A DNA stretch of 9,405 bases from NCBI GenBank assembly GCA_025356185.1, contig JANXUN010000093.1, forward strand, positions 1 through 9,405. The letters run 5' to 3'. This document shows positions 1-6,652 of the stretch, piece by piece. Position 1 is the stretch's first letter. The number at the start of each line of letters is the position of its first letter. Below the pieces are notes generated by a model that worked only from the letters and a program-made list of their open reading frames with translations, made no database searches and was not told where the DNA came from. The DNA comes from Gemmatimonadaceae bacterium. GTDB lineage: Bacteria; Gemmatimonadota; Gemmatimonadetes; Gemmatimonadales; Gemmatimonadaceae. A program made the translations under genes and the position numbers.

Positions 1-37
1 AACGAATTGCCAGGTCAACTCGCGCGCTCATGCCCAT
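1..37 (-). CDS. Start of next operon gene, cut by left edge (unidentified)
   Basis: Reading the minus strand, three bases after the TGA of the phosphotransferase (41-43) there is an ATG at 37 and a second in-frame ATG at 31, followed by an open frame to the window edge (MGMSARVDLAIR). The close spacing and common direction suggest that another gene of the same operon begins here. Twelve residues are too few to name a family. A weak purine-rich stretch (GGCGAGA) lies inside the end of the preceding gene and could serve as a ribosome binding site. The call rests on spacing alone. Confidence 0.4.
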   Translation of the reverse strand, partial: MGMSARVDLAIR

Positions 38-40
38 TGT

Positions 41-1141
41 TCAAATCTCGCCAGTCCGCGTCACATGCCACGCGCTCGACGCGAGTGCGCTCACTGCGAC
101 AGCTAGCTGCGCGAACCGTGCGTCAGCGGTGAGCCCCTGCACGTACCGCGCATAAATCTGTTGCGCAATCACGGCGACTTTGAACAGCCCAAACACGTAG
201 TAGTACGCTGCGTTGCTCACATCGTGTCCAGTCGCGAGCGCGTACGCATGGACCAGTTCGCAACGCGACATGCTGCCCGGCATCGCCGTAACCCCCAATC
301 CCAGCGAGCGCAGCACCGGCGCGTCGTCGGCTTGCACCCAGTACGCCAGCGACGTTCCGAGATCCATAAGCGGATCGCCAATGGTCGCCATTTCCCAGTC
401 GAGAATCGCACGCACACGCGACCGTGACGCTCGCTCGAGTATCAGATTGTCATACTTAAAGTCATTGTGCACCAAACATGCGCGACTCTCGCTCGGCTGG
501 TTCGCGTCAAGCCATGCTGCTACGCGATCCATTTCATCGACTGGTGACGTTTGTGCAGCGACCCAGCGCTTGGTCCATCCGACGATCTGCCGTTGCACAT
601 AGCCGTCGGGTTTGCCCATCGCCGACAGCGGTCCGCTGGACACATTGATCGTATGCAACTGCGCCAATGTCGCCGCAAACGTCTGCGAGAGCGCCGATAG
701 CAGCGCGCGTGACTCGGCGGGATCCGATGGCAGTTCCGCCGACGCGCGTCCGCGCAAAATCACGCCGTCGACATGTTCCATGATATAAAACGGCACGCCA
801 ATGACCGAGACTTCGTCGCATCGCGCCAACGGACGCGGCACCGGCACACCGTGCGCATGCAGCGCGGCCAGCATGTCGTGCTCGCGCGCCATATCGTGAG
901 CACTGCGGCTGTTCACACCACGTGGCGGTCGACGCAACACGAGATCGCGCGAGACCCCGTCGGTCTCCAGAGAAACGCGGTACGTCAGATTCGAAAACCC
1001 CGCGGGATACTGTCGAATCTGCAACACGCTGTTCGACGACACGATATCAGGTAGCTTGGCCGACAACCACGCGCACAAGGCGACGGGATCGACCTGTTCG
1101 CCGTCACGCATCTCGACCGTTTGCGTGTCGGGCGCTGTCAC
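41..1141 (-). CDS. APH-fold phosphotransferase, ACAD10/11 N-domain / LvaA type
   Basis: Aminoglycoside-phosphotransferase-fold kinase (Pfam APH, PF01636) of the subgroup encoded beside acyl-CoA dehydrogenases. With the GTG at 1141 the protein is 366 aa. Visible motifs are the N-lobe GFSNLTY strand (about residue 49), the Brenner-type catalytic loop HNDFKYDN (catalytic Asp about 227, Asn about 232) and the metal-binding ILDWEMATIGDP (Asp about 249). These match the kinase domain of human ACAD10/11 and LvaA of Pseudomonas, which phosphorylate the 4-hydroxyl of 4-hydroxyacyl-CoA; antibiotic resistance is not implied. GTG 1141 leaves a 13-nt gap after the dehydrogenase stop and gives an N-terminus of usual length; ATG at 1111 (356 aa) is the alternative. 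Neither has a strong Shine-Dalgarno, which suggests translational coupling. Substrate is inferred from family and neighbours. Confidence 0.9.
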   Translation of the reverse strand: MTAPDTQTVEMRDGEQVDPVALCAWLSAKLPDIVSSNSVLQIRQYPAGFSNLTYRVSLETDGVSRDLVLRRPPRGVNSRSAHDMAREHDMLAALHAHGVPVPRPLARCDEVSVIGVPFYIMEHVDGVILRGRASAELPSDPAESRALLSALSQTFAATLAQLHTINVSSGPLSAMGKPDGYVQRQIVGWTKRWVAAQTSPVDEMDRVAAWLDANQPSESRACLVHNDFKYDNLILERASRSRVRAILDWEMATIGDPLMDLGTSLAYWVQADDAPVLRSLGLGVTAMPGSMSRCELVHAYALATGHDVSNAAYYYVFGLFKVAVIAQQIYARYVQGLTADARFAQLAVAVSALASSAWHVTRTGEI

Positions 1142-1154
1142 GTGTTCAACTGGC

Positions 1155-2375
1155 CTACGCGCCGCGCGCGAGATACGGCTTGAGCGCACGACGTGCAATC
1201 ACCGCTTTGTGCACTTCATCGGCACCGTCATAAATCCGCGCGGCGCGCTCATGCCGATACCACCAAGCCAGCGGCGTATCGTCGGTCATGCCAACGGCGC
1301 CGTGTATCTGAATCGCACGATCAAGCACGCGCTGCAGCGTGTTCGCGACAAAAACTTTGATATACGCGATCTCTTCGCGCGCCGCTTCCTGGCCTTCGCG
1401 CGTCAACCGCGTCGCTGCATCGAGCACCATCAATCGCGCCGCGTGAATCTCGATGCGTGACTCGGCGATCCAGAATTGCACCGCTTGTTTGCCTGCGAGC
1501 AGTTCCCCATTCGCTAGCTCGCGCGTCGCTGCGCGACGACACATCAAATCAAACGCGCGCTCACAGATACCAATCCATCGCATGCAATGATGAATCCGCC
1601 CCGGTCCGAGCCGCTCTTGCGCGAGCGCAAATCCGGCGCCTTGAGCGCCAAGCAAATTGCCGACTGGAACACGCACGCTGTCAAAGCGTACCTCGGCATG
1701 ACTGGCCCATCCGCCACCCGCGTCGCCCATCACGCTGATGTTTCGCACGAGCGTGTAACCGCTCGATGGCAGCGGTACGATAATCTGACTCGCGCGCTGA
1801 TGTGCCTGTGATGCGTCCGGATCGGTCACCGCCATGACAATCACAAACGAGGCACCGTCGGCGCTCGATGTAAACCATTTGTGCCCGGTGATCACCCACT
1901 CGTCGCCATCGCGCACGGCGCGCGTTGACATCACCACCGGGTTCGATCCTGCGTGCTCGGGTTCGGTCATCGCAAAGCAGCTACGTACATCGCCTCGGGT
2001 AAGCGGGTCGAGAAACTGCGATCGCTGCGCGTTTGAGCCAAACTGCAACAGCAACTCCATGTTGCCGACATCCGGTGCTTGGCAATTGCACACGTAGTGC
2101 CCAAACGGCGTCCAGCCGAGTACTTCCGAGAATCGCGCATACTGATCAAGCGGCATGTCGAGGCCGCCGTACACCGCGGGCAAGTACGGTGCCCACAGTC
2201 CGAGTGCCTTTGCGCGAGCGCGCAGTGTCTCGAGCACAGGCAGCGCACGCTCCCACGCAATAGACATCAGCTCGTGTTCGAGCGGTACAACTTCGTCGAG
2301 AACAAACCGGCGCGCGCTCGTAAGCAGCGCGGCAAACATATCGGCAGCAACCGCGCTGCCCTTTGCAGATGTCAC
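1155..2375 (-). CDS. Acyl-CoA dehydrogenase family protein, ACAD10/11 / LvaC type
   Basis: FAD-dependent acyl-CoA dehydrogenase fold, 406 aa from the GTG at 2375, usual family length. The N-terminal helical domain covers about 1-130; the middle beta domain has FAMTEPEHAGSNP (about 134-146) and HKWFTSS (about 165-171, the FAD/substrate wall); the C-terminal helical domain has QIHGAVGMTDDTPLAWWYR and IYDGADEVHK (about 381-390). Ordinary fatty acyl-CoA dehydrogenases have YEGT here with the catalytic Glu. This protein has Asp (about 383) in a DG-x-DEVH context, as in ACAD10/11, which process 4-phosphohydroxyacyl-CoA rather than simply making a 2,3-double bond. The GTG overlaps the TGA of the upstream dehydrogenase (GTGA), so translation is probably coupled. 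A longer upstream frame exists but lies over that gene and is not credible. Activity on 4-phosphoacyl-CoA is inference. Confidence 0.92.
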   Translation of the reverse strand: MTSAKGSAVAADMFAALLTSARRFVLDEVVPLEHELMSIAWERALPVLETLRARAKALGLWAPYLPAVYGGLDMPLDQYARFSEVLGWTPFGHYVCNCQAPDVGNMELLLQFGSNAQRSQFLDPLTRGDVRSCFAMTEPEHAGSNPVVMSTRAVRDGDEWVITGHKWFTSSADGASFVIVMAVTDPDASQAHQRASQIIVPLPSSGYTLVRNISVMGDAGGGWASHAEVRFDSVRVPVGNLLGAQGAGFALAQERLGPGRIHHCMRWIGICERAFDLMCRRAATRELANGELLAGKQAVQFWIAESRIEIHAARLMVLDAATRLTREGQEAAREEIAYIKVFVANTLQRVLDRAIQIHGAVGMTDDTPLAWWYRHERAARIYDGADEVHKAVIARRALKPYLARGA

Positions 2376-3172
2376 GCGAGATACCCGCCATCCACCATGT
2401 ACACGCTCCCCGTGCAGTACGACGACGCGCCAGACGCCAAAAACAGTGCCAGCCCCGCAACGTCTTGCGGCACGCCTACACGACGGATCGGCTGATGTCC
2501 AAGAATTTCGTGTTTGATGTGTTCGTCCTGCCACAACGCCGCGCTGAACTTTGTTTTAATCAGCCCCGGACAAATCGCATTCGCCCGAATACCATCGGCA
2601 CCCCACTCTTGCGCCATCACTTTCGTCAGAGAGATCAACGCGGACTTGCTCACGCTGTACAACCCCAAACCAGCTTCGGGGGACACTCCGCCAATGCTCG
2701 CGATATTCACAATCGATCCGGCGCCACGCGACGCCATTGAGCTGTGAACCGCTTTGCACAGCGCGAGCGGTCCTTTCACGTTCACGCCAAAGATTTTATC
2801 GAACGCCTCGTCACCGGACTCTTGCAATGGACCAAACACGGGATTGGTCGCGGCGTTGTTTACCACCACGTCAACGCCATCGTACTGCTCCATCGTGTAC
2901 TCGACGAGGCGCGCGATATCGTCTGGCTTTCCCATGTGCGCCGCGATGCCGGACACCGTGTGCCCTTCTGCACGAAGCGCGTGCAGCGCCGCGTCCACAT
3001 GTTCTTGCTTGCGACTGGACAGCGCGACGTGCGCACCCGCACGCGCAAACGTGGTGGCAATCGCCAGGCCAATGCCGCGCGTGCCGCCCGTGACGATAGC
3101 CACCTTGCCACGCAGTCGCAGACGCGCCAGCGGATCTTCGTGCGGCGGAATGAGTGGTTCGTGCGGCGACAC
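2372..3172 (-). CDS. Short-chain dehydrogenase/reductase, DHRS4-like
   Basis: Classical SDR, 266 aa, NAD(P)(H)-binding Rossmann fold. It shows the cofactor motif TGGTRGIG (about 28-35), NNAA (about 105-108) and the catalytic set Asn131, Ser159, Tyr172 and Lys176 (YSVSK). The SRK after the second strand suggests NADP preference. The C-terminal PGLIKTKFS, the following LW, and the RR-G-PQDVAG segment closely resemble animal DHRS4 carbonyl reductases and bacterial SDRs encoded next to ACAD/APH genes. The start is the GTG at 3172, because a strong AGGAAGG sits just before it; the frame stays open further upstream but overlaps the nucleotidase gene. Next to ACAD and APH genes it could play the LvaD role (4-ketoacyl-CoA to 4-hydroxyacyl-CoA) or act as a 3-hydroxyacyl-CoA dehydrogenase after isomerisation; the sequence does not decide. 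Confidence 0.93.
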   Translation of the reverse strand: MSPHEPLIPPHEDPLARLRLRGKVAIVTGGTRGIGLAIATTFARAGAHVALSSRKQEHVDAALHALRAEGHTVSGIAAHMGKPDDIARLVEYTMEQYDGVDVVVNNAATNPVFGPLQESGDEAFDKIFGVNVKGPLALCKAVHSSMASRGAGSIVNIASIGGVSPEAGLGLYSVSKSALISLTKVMAQEWGADGIRANAICPGLIKTKFSAALWQDEHIKHEILGHQPIRRVGVPQDVAGLALFLASGASSYCTGSVYMVDGGYLA

Positions 3173-3175
3173 GGG

Positions 3176-3182
3176 CCTTCCT
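3176..3182 (-). promoter_or_regulatory. Shine-Dalgarno of the SDR gene
   Basis: On the minus strand the bases read AGGAAGG; the AGGA core is 6 nt ahead of the GTG at 3172. It decides a non-ATG start where no ATG is available near the Rossmann fold, and shows that the SDR-ACAD-APH block has its own translation initiation within the longer transcript. Confidence 0.75.
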
Positions 3183-3216
3183 GTGTGAGAGACGCCCAAC
3201 AGTACGTCGCGAACGC

Positions 3217-4779
3217 CTACCGATCTAGACGCGTTACACGACCAGTAGGCGGTTGGACGATTCGTCCGTTCATCGACTCCAAATGCCGAATCACGAGATC
3301 GGCGGTGCGCGGAGCAGCGGTGGGTGCCGTTTCTAACGCTTTGCACACGGCGGCTGCCTCGGGCACTTTGTAGCCGTCACCGCCGCGACAGGCGGGATAA
3401 GTGACCAGCGATAGCCGCACCGTGTCCGTCGCCGCTAGCACGCGTCCATCGCCTCGACGCAAATCGCCGACCACTCGCGAGCCACTCGGCCGACGTGCGT
3501 CGAACGAGAACTGCACGCCGCTCACCTGCGGATACGGCCCCTGTCCCACCCCGGTGCGCGACACGCCATTCTCAAGCAATTCACGCAGACGCGCGCCCGT
3601 AATCGAAAAAGTTACCGTGCGCGTTTCATCGGCGAACAGAAAAATGCCTTCAATCATGAGCACGGTAATCGGTCCGGCGGCCATGATGTCGTCAAAACGC
3701 AGCGCACCCGAATTGATCATCGCGACATCAGACGACGTACCAAGGCGCATCGCGTCGGTGATCATGTTTCCAAACGGACTCTCGCGCTTGGAGATTGAAT
3801 CGATCGCGTTGATCGCTTCTGTCGCAATGCCCAGCACGCGATCCGGTCCAATGCGACGTGTGAGCGTGTCACGCCACCGCGAAACCGCTGCGGCCGTGCG
3901 TGGTTCGTCGCGCATCCCAGGACCGATGCTGATCATCGTGTCGCGCACAGTCCACCCGCTACCGCGACGCGTAAACGTCACGAGCGCGGCGGTGCGAGAA
4001 TTCGACACGGCTTTGATCAACAGTCGCCCATCGCGGACGGCGCGACGACCATCATGTTCGTGACCGCCCAGAATTGCGGCAATTCTTGGCTCGACTTCGA
4101 GCGTGCGCGTGTCTTCAAAAATAAAACGATGGGTCAGCGCCACTACCAAATCTGCGCCCGCGGCTTTCACCGAATCCACGAGCGACGTGGTCACGCTGTC
4201 GGCGTCGCGACAGCGCACATACGACGGATAGTCTCGCACGACCGTCGTTGCGACGATTCCGATCTTGACCCCGTTGACGCGCACCGTATCCCACCCGCGC
4301 ACCGACGGAAACGCGCGACCAGTTGCTTCCCCGCAGTTGCCCGACATCCACACGAATTTCGACTCAGCAATGCGCGCCACTAAATTCGCGCGCGAGCCAT
4401 CAAACTCGTGATTGCCGATCGTTGCGTAGTCCAATCGCGCCGCGTTGAACGCGTCAACTTGCTGCGCACCGCCGTACCATTTTCCCAGCACGCTTGGACT
4501 GAGTACGTCACCGGCGAGCACGAACAACACGCGATCGCCAGTGACCCGCTCGATCGAGTCGCGGACAGACGCCACACGGGCAAGTCCCCCCCGCCCATCG
4601 CGCAACGTGTCACTGACGTACACATCGTTCACCAACAACATGCGCACAGTCGACGAACGTGACGTTGCAACGCCGGTCGCCGAGACGCCGGCACTCGAAC
4701 GTGCGCACGCCGCGACGCCGAGCACAACAGCGAACAGCGCTGCGCTAACGAACAGTCTCAGCGTACTCTGTGATTGCAC
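3217..4779 (-). CDS. Lipoprotein 5'-nucleotidase / metallophosphatase, UshA family
   Basis: Bifunctional metallophosphatase/5'-nucleotidase (Pfam Metallophos plus 5_nucleotid_C), 520 aa, likely hydrolysing nucleotides or related phosphoesters outside the cytoplasm. The N-terminus has a hydrophobic signal (about 8-24) ending in lipobox VAAC, so Cys25 is probably lipidated. Metal motifs: ND-x-Y (51-54), AGD (89-91), GNHEFD (122-127), TH (216-217) and GGHEHD (238-243). The C-terminal substrate domain shows FGNMITDAMR (336-345), NSGALR (356-361) and GGDGYKV (466-472). Family members usually have ND-x-H at the first motif; here it is Tyr54, a variant I also recall from some homologues. GTG start at 4779, supported by GAGGA 7 nt upstream; 14 nt after the ispH stop. 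Cargo and physiological substrate are unknown. Confidence 0.93.
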   Translation of the reverse strand: MQSQSTLRLFVSAALFAVVLGVAACARSSAGVSATGVATSRSSTVRMLLVNDVYVSDTLRDGRGGLARVASVRDSIERVTGDRVLFVLAGDVLSPSVLGKWYGGAQQVDAFNAARLDYATIGNHEFDGSRANLVARIAESKFVWMSGNCGEATGRAFPSVRGWDTVRVNGVKIGIVATTVVRDYPSYVRCRDADSVTTSLVDSVKAAGADLVVALTHRFIFEDTRTLEVEPRIAAILGGHEHDGRRAVRDGRLLIKAVSNSRTAALVTFTRRGSGWTVRDTMISIGPGMRDEPRTAAAVSRWRDTLTRRIGPDRVLGIATEAINAIDSISKRESPFGNMITDAMRLGTSSDVAMINSGALRFDDIMAAGPITVLMIEGIFLFADETRTVTFSITGARLRELLENGVSRTGVGQGPYPQVSGVQFSFDARRPSGSRVVGDLRRGDGRVLAATDTVRLSLVTYPACRGGDGYKVPEAAAVCKALETAPTAAPRTADLVIRHLESMNGRIVQPPTGRVTRLDR

Positions 4780-4786
4780 GTCGCTA

Positions 4787-4791
4787 TCCTC
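4787..4791 (-). promoter_or_regulatory. Shine-Dalgarno of the nucleotidase gene
   Basis: Minus strand reads GAGGA, 7 nt before the GTG at 4779, between the ispH stop and that start. It supports the GTG start, which in turn gives a correctly sized lipoprotein signal peptide. Confidence 0.7.
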
Positions 4792-4793
4792 GC

Positions 4794-6068
4794 CTAGACC
4801 AGCGTCGTCGGATCAACACCGCGAATCTGAAAAATCCGCGCCACCGCTTCCCCAATCTTGTTGTTGGGCGTACTCGCACCCGCCGTAATCCCCACGCGCA
4901 GCGGCCCCAACGTCGGAATCCACGACGTTTGTTCAGACTCGGCGTGGTGCGGTCCGATCAGCCGATAGCGCACGCTGTTGTGCGCGACATCGATCTCATC
5001 GGGATCGGCAATGTGAAACGTGAGCACCTGCTCTGCGCACAGCGCCGCCAGCGAAATGGTGTTGCTGGAGTTGTAGCCGCCAACAACCACCATCAGGTCG
5101 AGCGGTTCACCGAGCAGTTCCACAACGGCGTCCTGCCGATCTTGTGTCGCACTGCAAATCGTATCGAACGTGCGAAAGTGTTCGCTGCGGTGCGCTGCGC
5201 CATAGGCGCGGGCCATCGCCTCGCCAAGGGCAGCTCCGATCGCCAACGACTCGCGCGCAAGCATCGTCGTCTGATTGGCAACACCAATGCGATCCAAATG
5301 GAGATCGGGATCGAAGTGGTCCGACGCGGCGCGCGCAAACTTTTCAAGAAACGCATCGCGGCTGAGCGCGGGGCGTTTCGTGGGCGTACCGGCCCGCGCT
5401 TCGATGTACTCCATCACCATCTCTGCTTCGTTCATGTCGCGCACAACCAAATATTGTCCGCCAGGATACTTCTCGACTTGCGACGCCGTGGCCCGCGTCT
5501 CTTCGTGGTAGTACTTGCCGTGAATGAGCGAGGTGAATCCGTCGCGCGCGTACACCTCAACGCGCTTCCACACATTGAGCACGGACCCGCATGTGGTGTC
5601 GACCACCACGCAACCAAGGTCCCGCAGCGTCTGGAAGTCTTGAATCGTGACGCCAAACGCGGGGAGGATGACCACGTCCGCCGGTACGACGCCTGAATAG
5701 TCAAAACCTTTACCGCTCGCCGCCAAGAATATTACGCCCATCTCTTTGAGCTTGGCATTCACATGCGGGTTGTGAATGATCTCGCCTGCCAAAAAAATGC
5801 GACGCTCCGGAAATTTGCGACGTGTTTGATACGCATAGTCCACCGCGCGCTCAACGCCGTAACAAAATCCAAATTCTTTCGCGAGTCTCAACGTCGTGTC
5901 GCCGGCCACCAGCGTGTACTCGCGCGAACGCAGCAGATCGACCAGTTGGCCCGTATAGTCGGCCGCCAATGTGTCTTGAACTTCTGCCTTGAGTCCAAAG
6001 CCTTTGCGAATGTAGCTGCCGTCTGCCAATGAAGTCTCGCGCGAACGCGGCGGTGCGCTGTCAGTCAT
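4794..6068 (-). CDS. ispH: 4-hydroxy-3-methylbut-2-enyl diphosphate reductase (long plant/cyanobacterial type)
   Basis: IspH (LytB) is a [4Fe-4S] enzyme that performs the last step of the MEP pathway, reducing HMBPP to IPP and DMAPP in the cytoplasm. The 424-aa protein has the three cluster cysteines: Cys69 (FGFCYGVERA), Cys160 (VDTTCGSV) and Cys305 (DTICSATQDRQ). Substrate residues include His99 (GEIIHNPHV), His188/Glu190 (GKYYHEE) and the NSSNT loop (333-337). Length, the roughly 60-residue N-terminal extension and the insert with YPGGQYLVV resemble plant and cyanobacterial IspH rather than the shorter E. coli form (about 316 aa); LPAFG (135-139) places Phe where E. coli has an active-site His. 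The ATG at 6068 overlaps the thioesterase stop by 8 bases (ATGACTGA), so the two are probably coupled. Confidence 0.97.
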   Translation of the reverse strand: MTDSAPPRSRETSLADGSYIRKGFGLKAEVQDTLAADYTGQLVDLLRSREYTLVAGDTTLRLAKEFGFCYGVERAVDYAYQTRRKFPERRIFLAGEIIHNPHVNAKLKEMGVIFLAASGKGFDYSGVVPADVVILPAFGVTIQDFQTLRDLGCVVVDTTCGSVLNVWKRVEVYARDGFTSLIHGKYYHEETRATASQVEKYPGGQYLVVRDMNEAEMVMEYIEARAGTPTKRPALSRDAFLEKFARAASDHFDPDLHLDRIGVANQTTMLARESLAIGAALGEAMARAYGAAHRSEHFRTFDTICSATQDRQDAVVELLGEPLDLMVVVGGYNSSNTISLAALCAEQVLTFHIADPDEIDVAHNSVRYRLIGPHHAESEQTSWIPTLGPLRVGITAGASTPNNKIGEAVARIFQIRGVDPTTLV

Positions 6069-6549
6069 GCTGCAACCTAGCGACGCCCGCAGACGGCGTC
6101 TGAGTCAATCGCCGCGCCTCGTCGACGGAACAGTGGAACGGCGCCAACGCGTCACGCGTGCTTTGTGGCAACGAACGTTTGGCAAAATCCTCCCGACCCA
6201 CGCACACCACAACGAGAGCCGCGGACGCTACCAGCCGCCATCGCGCACGGTCGCGGATGTCCACCGCGTACGTCATCGAGGTCTCTCCCATGTGCGCCAC
6301 GTACGTCACCAACGCGAGCTCTTCGTCCAGTCGCGCCGGCGCAAGGTACTCGATCGTCAAGTGACGCCGAGGCAGCCACGACGCATGCGCGTCCATGATC
6401 TGAGAAAACGGCATACCGGCAGCGCGCATCAACTCTTGCTCGGCGTGCTCGATCATGCGAGTAAACGCGCTAAAGCGCATGATGCCGACCACATCGACAT
6501 CCGCCCAACGGACGCGCTCAAAGCAGACAAACGGTTGAGGAGTCGGCAT
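6061..6549 (-). CDS. Acyl-CoA thioesterase, 4HBT hotdog family (YbgC/FadM-like)
   Basis: Single hotdog domain of 162 aa (4HBT superfamily), predicted to hydrolyse acyl-CoA thioesters in the cytoplasm. The signature VRWADVDVVGIMRFSAF (about 13-29), with the probable catalytic Asp19 followed by VVG and then the long helix carrying IEHAEQELMRAAG, is the usual active-site arrangement. A central strand set (HLTIEYLAPARLDEEL and following) completes the fold. ATG start at 6549; the gene overlaps ispH by 8 bases. It is the first gene of the minus-strand run, 103 bp from the divergent stress gene. Its substrate cannot be read from sequence; co-occurrence with the ACAD/APH/SDR set suggests CoA release from acyl or hydroxyacyl intermediates. 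The C-terminal 25 residues are not conserved in any way I recognise. Confidence 0.88.
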   Translation of the reverse strand: MPTPQPFVCFERVRWADVDVVGIMRFSAFTRMIEHAEQELMRAAGMPFSQIMDAHASWLPRRHLTIEYLAPARLDEELALVTYVAHMGETSMTYAVDIRDRARWRLVASAALVVVCVGREDFAKRSLPQSTRDALAPFHCSVDEARRLTQTPSAGVARLQHD

Positions 6550-6652
6550 GTCGCAAATTGTTATCTCTCAAGGGGAGGCGATAGGGGAATCCGTGACACG
6601 ATGTCGGCGTTTCCCCTCTGGCTACTGCGTGCGCCGCGCCCCAGCGTTCAGC
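6550..6652. promoter_or_regulatory. Divergent promoter region of the operon and the usp gene
   Basis: Non-coding 103 bp between the ATG of the thioesterase (minus) and the preferred ATG of the stress protein (plus); promoters for both must lie here or in coding sequence. A weak plus-strand candidate is TTGTTA (6558-6563) and GATAGG (6580-6585) with a 16-bp spacer; on the minus strand the AT-rich GATAACAATT just before the thioesterase start could hold a -10. Neither is convincing. The repeated AGGGGA (6571-6576 and 6583-6588) and a downstream complement form the hairpin listed separately. Confidence 0.4.
6583..6617 (+). other. Candidate 5'-UTR hairpin before usp
   Basis: AGGGGAA (6583-6589) is a perfect complement of TTCCCCT (6611-6617). 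Inside, GACA (6595-6598) can pair with TGTC (6602-6605) over a 3-nt loop, giving a two-part stem with a small internal loop. The outer arm contains a Shine-Dalgarno-like AGGGGA, and the element includes the alternative GTG at 6593. It could control translation or simply reflect chance in GC-rich DNA. Confidence 0.35.

Noticed and set aside
41..1141. Reading the APH-fold protein as an aminoglycoside resistance enzyme
   Set aside because: The GFSNLTY and DWEMATIGDP context and the ACAD neighbour fit the acyl-CoA-linked kinase subgroup instead.
3173..3216. Possible terminator between the nucleotidase and SDR genes
   Set aside because: No stem followed by a T-tract is visible on the minus strand in these 44 bases.
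2744..3373. Plus-strand open frame (209 aa) antisense to the SDR
   Set aside because: No domain signal, basic composition; shadow of the SDR gene.
4770..5696. Long plus-strand open frame (308 aa) antisense to ispH and the nucleotidase start
   Set aside because: Arg/His-rich translation with no recognisable motif; ispH in the opposite frame is certain. It is a GC-rich shadow.
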